Part shown: piece by piece, positions 58,501 to 64,000 of the stretch
Layout of the letters: each line of letters opens with the position of its first letter
How positions within the stretch are numbered: the first letter of the stretch is position 1
From: Chalciporus piperatus
Lineage: Eukaryota; Basidiomycota; Agaricomycetes; Boletales; Boletaceae
DNA: 64,000 nucleotides
Assembly: GCA_038093975.1 (NCBI GenBank)
Contig: JBBPTG010000101.1
Coordinates: forward strand, 1 to 64,000
Direction of reading: 5' to 3'
Position numbers and translations under genes: made by a program
Notes under the pieces: generated by a model
Seen by the model: only the letters and a program-made list of their open reading frames with translations
Database searches by the model: none
What the model was told of the DNA's origin: nothing

Positions 58501-61500
58501 CGCGCGCGTACGATGCTTCGCCACAACCTGGTCCCATTCTCGACAACTTCGCTCTGGCCGGTGAACTTAGTACCAAAGCACTTGAATTCCTTCAGGGAAC
58601 CCCTCCGATAGCTTACCACGAGATGGCATTCACTCTCCACCGTATACATGCCGAGTGTTATTCTCTCCTACACTGTTTCGCCAGCGACTGCAAGATCCCC
58701 ATTTCCCTCATTCCCCACCTTGGCAACGAGATCGACATCACAGGTTCCAAGGCAGAATGCTTTTCCATCGACACCGCGCACGAGGCGGTGGGCGCCATGT
58801 ACACCAAGCTCAAGGATAGCCTCGGCAGGACGAAGAAGCGCGAGCTGGGAGTCATCGCTGAGAAGAGGCGCAAAGTAGTCCAGAGTATTGAGCATTATGC
58901 GGAAGTGAAAGCTCAGCACGATAATCGAGTTTCGGCTGCATTTGCAGCAGCTTTCGTGGCTTTTAGAAGCACGCCGGACAAAGTGAGTCCGGTGGTCAAG
59001 GGTATCATGAACGGGATCAAGGTATGTTATGAATTTGCCAATCTTGGATCGTTACTCAAGGGTACACAGAGCGAGGAGAACCTGGATCTTCAGAAGCGTT
59101 CTGCAGTTGCAGTTGCGAACTTCATTGATTTCTGCGTGCAACATCATCTTAGCCAGCCCCCCGATAAGATCGTGAAGAACCTTTGCACGTTCCTCTGTCA
59201 AGACGTCGAACAGACCCCGACGTTTGCTTATTCACGGACGATCTACAAAGGCATCCTTACATTGCAGTCATGGTCGAAGATTGCTTCCGCCAGAGGGGGG
59301 AAGGACGCGCAAGAAAAGGATGAACCTGCAAAATCAGAAGATGAAGCTGCGAAGACGAGGCTTTCAAGAAGGGGAGCTGGCCTGGCTTTCGACCAATTGT
59401 CAGCGAAGTTTGGATCGCGGCTCCTCGATGTCCTTCCCAAGATGTGGCAATCTATGGCTGGTGGTTTGATGAGCGCCTGTTGTGCAGGTATGACCAAACG
59501 GCACCCTTTGCAATCCTACAAATCTTAACGTCATTCTTCGAGCAGAGTCGCCCAAGGAAGCGGATGAATTCATGGAAAAGCAATATGGCCAGGACGTCAT
59601 TGATTCCCTAAGCGTCCTCGAGGCCGTTTCACCCACACTTGACCCTGCATTGTGGCCCAAGCTCGCTGAGCTCTTCCCAGCCATGGCAATTGCTCTTCGA
59701 AGCAAGTTTGCGATTATCCGACAATCCGCTGCGCGGTGTTTTGCTACCATCTGCGAAGTTATGACTGCAGAAGCCATGCGCTTTGTGATCGAGAAACTTG
59801 TTCCGCTTATAGGAGACCCTGTCGTGCTTTCAAATAGGCAAGGTGCTGCTGAAGCCATATATCGTACGTTTATCGACTTGATCTCGTCGACATGCCGCTT
59901 ACCATGTAATATCAGACATTATCCAGAAGCTCGATCTCAAGGCTCTTCCCTATGTCATATTCCTCATTGTCCCTGTACTCGGGAGGATGAGCGACTCGGA
60001 CGATGACATCCGTTCCACTGCAACGAACACCTTCGCGTCTCTGGTGAAAATGGTGCCTCTCGAGGTCAGTAATGACTATCGAGGAATTCCCCAGTTTCTT
60101 ATGTTTACATAGGCTGGATTACCCGACCCACCTGGTTTCCCAGAGGATCTGTTAAAGCGACGACAGGAGGAGAGACAGTTTTTGACGCAACTTCTCGACG
60201 GAAGTAAGGTTGAACCTTATGTCATCCCCGTCAAGATCAACGCAGAGTTGCGCAAATACCAACAAGATGGTGTTAACTGGCTTGCATTCCTTACCAAGTA
60301 TCAGCTACACGGTATCCTTTGCGATGGTATATATTCCGAATGGCTAACTCGAGCGAATTTTGACTGAGACTCTGTCGCAGATATGGGTCTTGGCAAGACG
60401 CTCCAGTCAATATGTATCCTAGCCAGCAAACAGGCCGAACGCGCCAAGAAATATGAAGAAACGCAATCTCCCGATTCAGTTCACCTACCGTCGCTGATCG
60501 TTTGCCCGCCGACGCTCACTGGACACTGGTACTACGAGATCCTCAAATATTCGGAAAATCTACGTCCTATCCTGTACACTGGAAGTTCGAAAGAGCGATC
60601 CAAGATTCTTTCCAGGTTGGCCACAAAGGATGTTGTGATCACCTCATACGAAGTCGTCCGCAACGACATCGCGAACTTGGAAGACATCAACTGGCTCTAC
60701 TGCATTCTCGACGAAGGGCACATCATCAAGAATGCGAAGACGAAGTTGACAAAAGCGGTCAAAGCCATCCAGGCGCAGCATCGCTTGATCTTGTCGGGAA
60801 CTCCGATTCAAAACAACGTTCTGGAGCTATGGAGCTTGTTCGATTTCTTGATGCCTGGTTTCCTTGGCACGGAGACTTCCTTCAACGAACGGTTCAGCAA
60901 GCCGATTCTTTCTGGTCGAGATGGGAAGGCAAAGACGGGCGAAGCTGGTAAGTCCACATCTCGTCCAGTCTTGTGCAGAACACTGAAGGGATTTTGTCTT
61001 CTCTTTAGCCGCTTTGGCTCTCGAGGCTCTACATAAACAAGTTTTACCGTTCCTGCTCCGCCGTTTGAAGGAGGACGTGTTGAACGACTTGCCTCCCAAG
61101 ATCATTCAGGACTACTACTGCGAGCTCTCCGAGGTGCAGAAGACTCTTTATGACGACTTCTCGAAGTCGCAAGTGAAGGCAGAGGCCGAAGATGCCATTC
61201 GATCAGGGCAATCGGAAAAGGGGGGTGGACAGCAGCACGTGTTCCAGTCATTACAATACCTCCGCAAACTCTGCAACCACCCTTCACTGGTTCTAAACAC
61301 CAACAAGGATGCGGTCATAGCAGCCCTTGCCAAGGTCGGATGTAACGTCGACAACCTTAGCAATTTACAGCACGCGCCCAAACTTCAAGCGTTGCGGTAC
61401 GTCACCGTGGATTCGCCTTGACTGCTGGTTTGCTGATTGAATCATTAGGCAACTTTTGAGCGACTGTGGCATTGGTGGTGGTTCTGCAGTCGCTGCTGAA

Positions 61501-62258
61501 GGAGCCAGGTCTGAGATGGCAGACGGTGTCTCCGACGCCCCTAGCGGAGCATTCTCTCAGCACCGCGCCCTTATATTCTGTCAGATGAAACAGATGCTGG
61601 ACATCATCGAAAACGACTTGTTCAAACGGCACATGCCCTCCGTCACATACATGCGATTAGACGGCGGGACAGACCCAAACAAACGACACGCCGTTGTTCA
61701 AACGTTCAACTCGGACCCGAGTATCGACTGTCTTTTATTGACGACCCACGTTGGAGGCCTAGGTCTTACCCTCACCGGAGCCGATACGGTCATATTCGTG
61801 GAACATGACTGGAATCCAATGAAGGATTTGCAAGCCATGGACCGCGCTCACCGCATTGGTCAGAAGAAGGTCGTCAACGTTTATCGACTGATCACGAAGG
61901 GAACTCTCGAAGAGAAGATTATGGGGTTCGTAGTTTGTTGCAACTTGTTGCGACGTTCCGTACTAAATGATCATGCAGATTGCAACGATTCAAGCTCAAC
62001 ATAGCGAACTCTGTTGTCACTCAACAGAATGCTGGTCTCTCATCTATGGACACCGATCTTGTTCTAGATCTCTTCAGACATACGTCGGAGGAGGAGGAGG
62101 ATGCGGCGACAGCAAAGAAGAAGGCGAAAGAGGCGAAAGAGATGGCTGGACCCGTCAGCCAGAAGAACCTACTGCAGGGTCTCGAAGACCTACCGACAGA
62201 GGACGAGTACGAAAGCTTGGATCTCTCGAATTTCATGGGTTCTCTGGGGATGCAATAG
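55560..62258 (+). CDS. MOT1: TBP-associated Snf2 ATPase MOT1
   Basis: A large multi-exon gene (on the order of 20 introns; stop at 62258). Exon 1 is only 11 nt (ATGACATCCCG), and splicing to 55620 gives MTSRLDRLLLLLDTG, typical of this family. N-terminal HEAT repeats include TAAKQLAQLATRSL. The Snf2 domain has DMGLGKT, CILDEGHIIKN (a DEGH box, as in Mot1), SGTPIQNN, LRRLKEDVLNDLPPK, TTHVGGLGLTLTGAD and DRAHRIGQKK. The C-terminus keeps LQRFKLNIANSVV and ends SNFMGSLGMQ. Mot1 uses ATP to remove TBP from DNA. I checked a minority of the exon joins in detail. Confidence 0.92.
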
Positions 62259-62449
62259 TGTCCCCTACCACCCATGGGCAAGTCGATCATTTTATCACGG
62301 ACATTGTTTTCTTGGTTTTTGGTTTGGGTTTCCAACGATCTTCACGACCTACATATGTTGCATCTATAGTGAACTGTAACCATACATTCCGATAATGTAT
62401 AATGTAGATCCTTTTCTCCATAGAGTTTTTCTTGTAATGTCGATACGAA

Positions 62450-63345
62450 TCATGCGGTTGTTTGATTGAACTTGGACGAGGTGAGGTGAGGTGAAGCACC
62501 TGAAATTGTCATGATGATGATGATGGAAGTGACTTGAACGATCCTCAGGGGCGTGGCACGAGCGGCCACTGACAGAATTTGAACTACCCTGGGATAGAAT
62601 TCGAGACAGTACCCGAAGTCCAGCAACGGCGGCGGCTGAGCCTCACAAAACTTCCCAGTACAAACGATCTCGAGGGACTCTAGCTTTGGGCAATTTTGTA
62701 TAACTGCCAGGATGATCCTATCGAAATTCTCGCGAAGTCCCATGCAGTCAAAGGTAAAAACGATTAACCGTAAACTTGACACGAGCAGTTCGCGAATTTG
62801 CAGACTAAACTCGGGACAGGTAAGTTCCTGGCGCGCGAAGGAGAGCTCCGTCAGGTTGGGGGATGATGTGCTTTACGTGGAGGAGATAACGGGGCAAATA
62901 GTCGACCAGGAATTGAAACACTTGGCAGGACACGTCGAGTCTCTTGGAATTGAGTCCCCGAAGGACTCTGATGCGTTTGCCATGAGCGAGCATACGGGCG
63001 AAGCATGGACTATCCGCGGGGATCTCTCCCCAACCCTGTTCCGGTAGGTGCAATGTCGGAGGAGAACTCTACGCATCCAGTTAAGCAGGTGCTTCAGCCA
63101 GCCAATCGAACGACAGCACTCATCCAGGGAATATTAGGAATATCGGAAATCGCGAGGTCATCCTGGTCATAGAATTCCGCGGGCATCATGAGTAGCAATG
63201 ACACCACAGAGTCCATCGTATACCATAACTCCGCTAACGCAAAGTCGCTCAACCCCGGGCATGTCAAAGCGAGCCTGTACAAGGTGCTCTGATCCTCCGT
63301 GTGCTGGATGATGAGAAGAGTATCGTAGGGGAGTCGGCGGGGCAT
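62450..63345 (-). CDS. F-box-like locus, model uncertain
   Basis: A start at 63345 (MPRRLPYDTLLIIQHTEDQS) is followed by LYRLALTCPGLSDFALAELW, an agaricomycete F-box pattern, but this frame stops at 63094. A separate frame to the left (62450-62782) has SSLRLIVFTFDCMG and CPKLESLEIVC, typical of the leucine-rich part of such proteins. I could not find splice sites that join the two halves cleanly, so it may be a pseudogene or have a short missed exon. No relation to the LCP5-module F-box genes is apparent. Confidence 0.45.
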
Positions 63346-63483
63346 GCGCGGTTCTCTACTCCTACCAAGTTAATGCAAGCTGGCTTCTGACGACGATAGT
63401 CTCACCTAGGCAGATCCAGGAGACGATGTCAGTCGATTTGCCCTCCAACGGACATGCTGTGCCTGTCGTTCAGGATTTGCGTA

Positions 63484-64000
63484 TTAAATGGTGAAGGTGC
63501 AGCGCAGCCCGCAGTGGTCGCTCCAGGGCGTATAGGCGTTGATGAGACCAGGCTGGAGGACTTCGATCTCGTCAGGCTGCAAGCCCAACATGACGACCTT
63601 GTCCAATCTGCCTGACTTGAGTCCGTTCTTGAGTTCGACGCCGACACCCCATGTAGCTCCTCCATCAGGCCAGTCGTGCTCCCGTGCAGTGCAACCCAGG
63701 CATCCACCAGCTCGTGTTTGTCGACGAGCGTATGATCGTCGGGATGGATTGCATTGAAGTCGCCTGCGATGATGCCACCGCTGCATCCGGGCTCGCGCAG
63801 GAGGCCAGCCAGTATGTGCATCTGAAGCGCACGCCTGAACTGCGAGTCGAGGGAGTCGAGGTGGACATTGAGGAGACGTAAGACTGCGCCAGGCGTGGCT
63901 GGGGCAGCGATATTCACGCAGAGCGCATCCCTCTCGTACCTGCTGGGCAGCTCGGCCCGGAAGACGCTGTCGAGCACCATCTTGGAACCTCCCTCACCTT
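63484..64000 (-). CDS. Endonuclease/exonuclease/phosphatase-family protein, partial, with frameshift
   Basis: The gene enters from beyond the right edge and ends at 63484. The first part reads RLLNVHLDSLDSQFRR, GIIAGDFNAIHPDDHTL and LVDAWVALHG, the EEP (DNase I/AP-endonuclease-like) fold with its GDFN motif. After DAWVALHG the family sequence continues in another frame: GGATWGVGVE, SGRLDKVVMLGL and AYTPWSDHCGLRCTF with the SDH catalytic His motif. No intron fits between the two frames (63640-63700), so one base appears missing or the gene is damaged. The gene is GC-richer than its neighbours. It could act on nucleic acids or phospholipids. Confidence 0.65.

Noticed and set aside
1..64000. CRISPR array, prophage or bacterial operon
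   Set aside because: Introns throughout, eukaryotic gene families only, and no regularly spaced repeats with spacers.

Overview
The window looks like nuclear DNA of a basidiomycete, most likely an Agaricomycete. Nearly every gene is cut by many short introns (mostly 48-70 nt, GT..AG, with a few GC..AG). Gene order is dense on both strands. The gene set is fungal: homocitrate synthase of the alpha-aminoadipate lysine route, the RAM protein SOG2, MSS116, fungal rhodopsin-type 7TM proteins and expanded F-box families. I assigned products by reading domains and joined exons by splice sites and reading phase. No database search was run.

Layout. 0-1.9 kb: left arm of a large inverted repeat holding an intact LCP5/neuroguidin gene and the first exon of an F-box gene. 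2-17.7 kb: a GIY-YIG (T5orf172-type) protein, PDCD5, MSS116, NOT4, homocitrate synthase, a wrecked LCP5/F-box relic (14.95-15.58 kb) and DCN1. 17.9-31.2 kb: CIA2, two tandem 7TM rhodopsin-like genes, two tandem DUF7330-like genes, RAD18, an unrecognised conserved-looking gene, NTF2 and an F-box protein. 31.5-34.3 kb: VPS1. 34.3-40.2 kb: another LCP5 relic, an F-box gene, the right arm of the inverted repeat with the second intact LCP5, and a third F-box gene. 40.3-64 kb: UNG1, PAN2, PEP7/VAC1, SOG2, a JmjC (JMJD5-like) protein, MOT1, an F-box-like locus and an endonuclease/exonuclease/phosphatase gene that runs off the right edge.

Most genes are single-copy housekeeping genes: mRNA decay (NOT4, PAN2), vesicle traffic (VPS1, PEP7), DNA repair (RAD18, UNG1), neddylation (DCN1), Fe-S assembly (CIA2), nuclear import (NTF2), transcription (MOT1) and mitochondrial RNA (MSS116). 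Several lie head to head across about 180-320 bp and probably share a promoter region.

The most unusual structure is a repeated LCP5 -> F-box module. Two nearly identical intact copies lie in inverted orientation about 35 kb apart. Two decayed copies lie between them, one with an internal inversion. The pattern of identity between the intact arms looks like gene conversion. I saw no CRISPR array, rRNA, tRNA or complete transposon.
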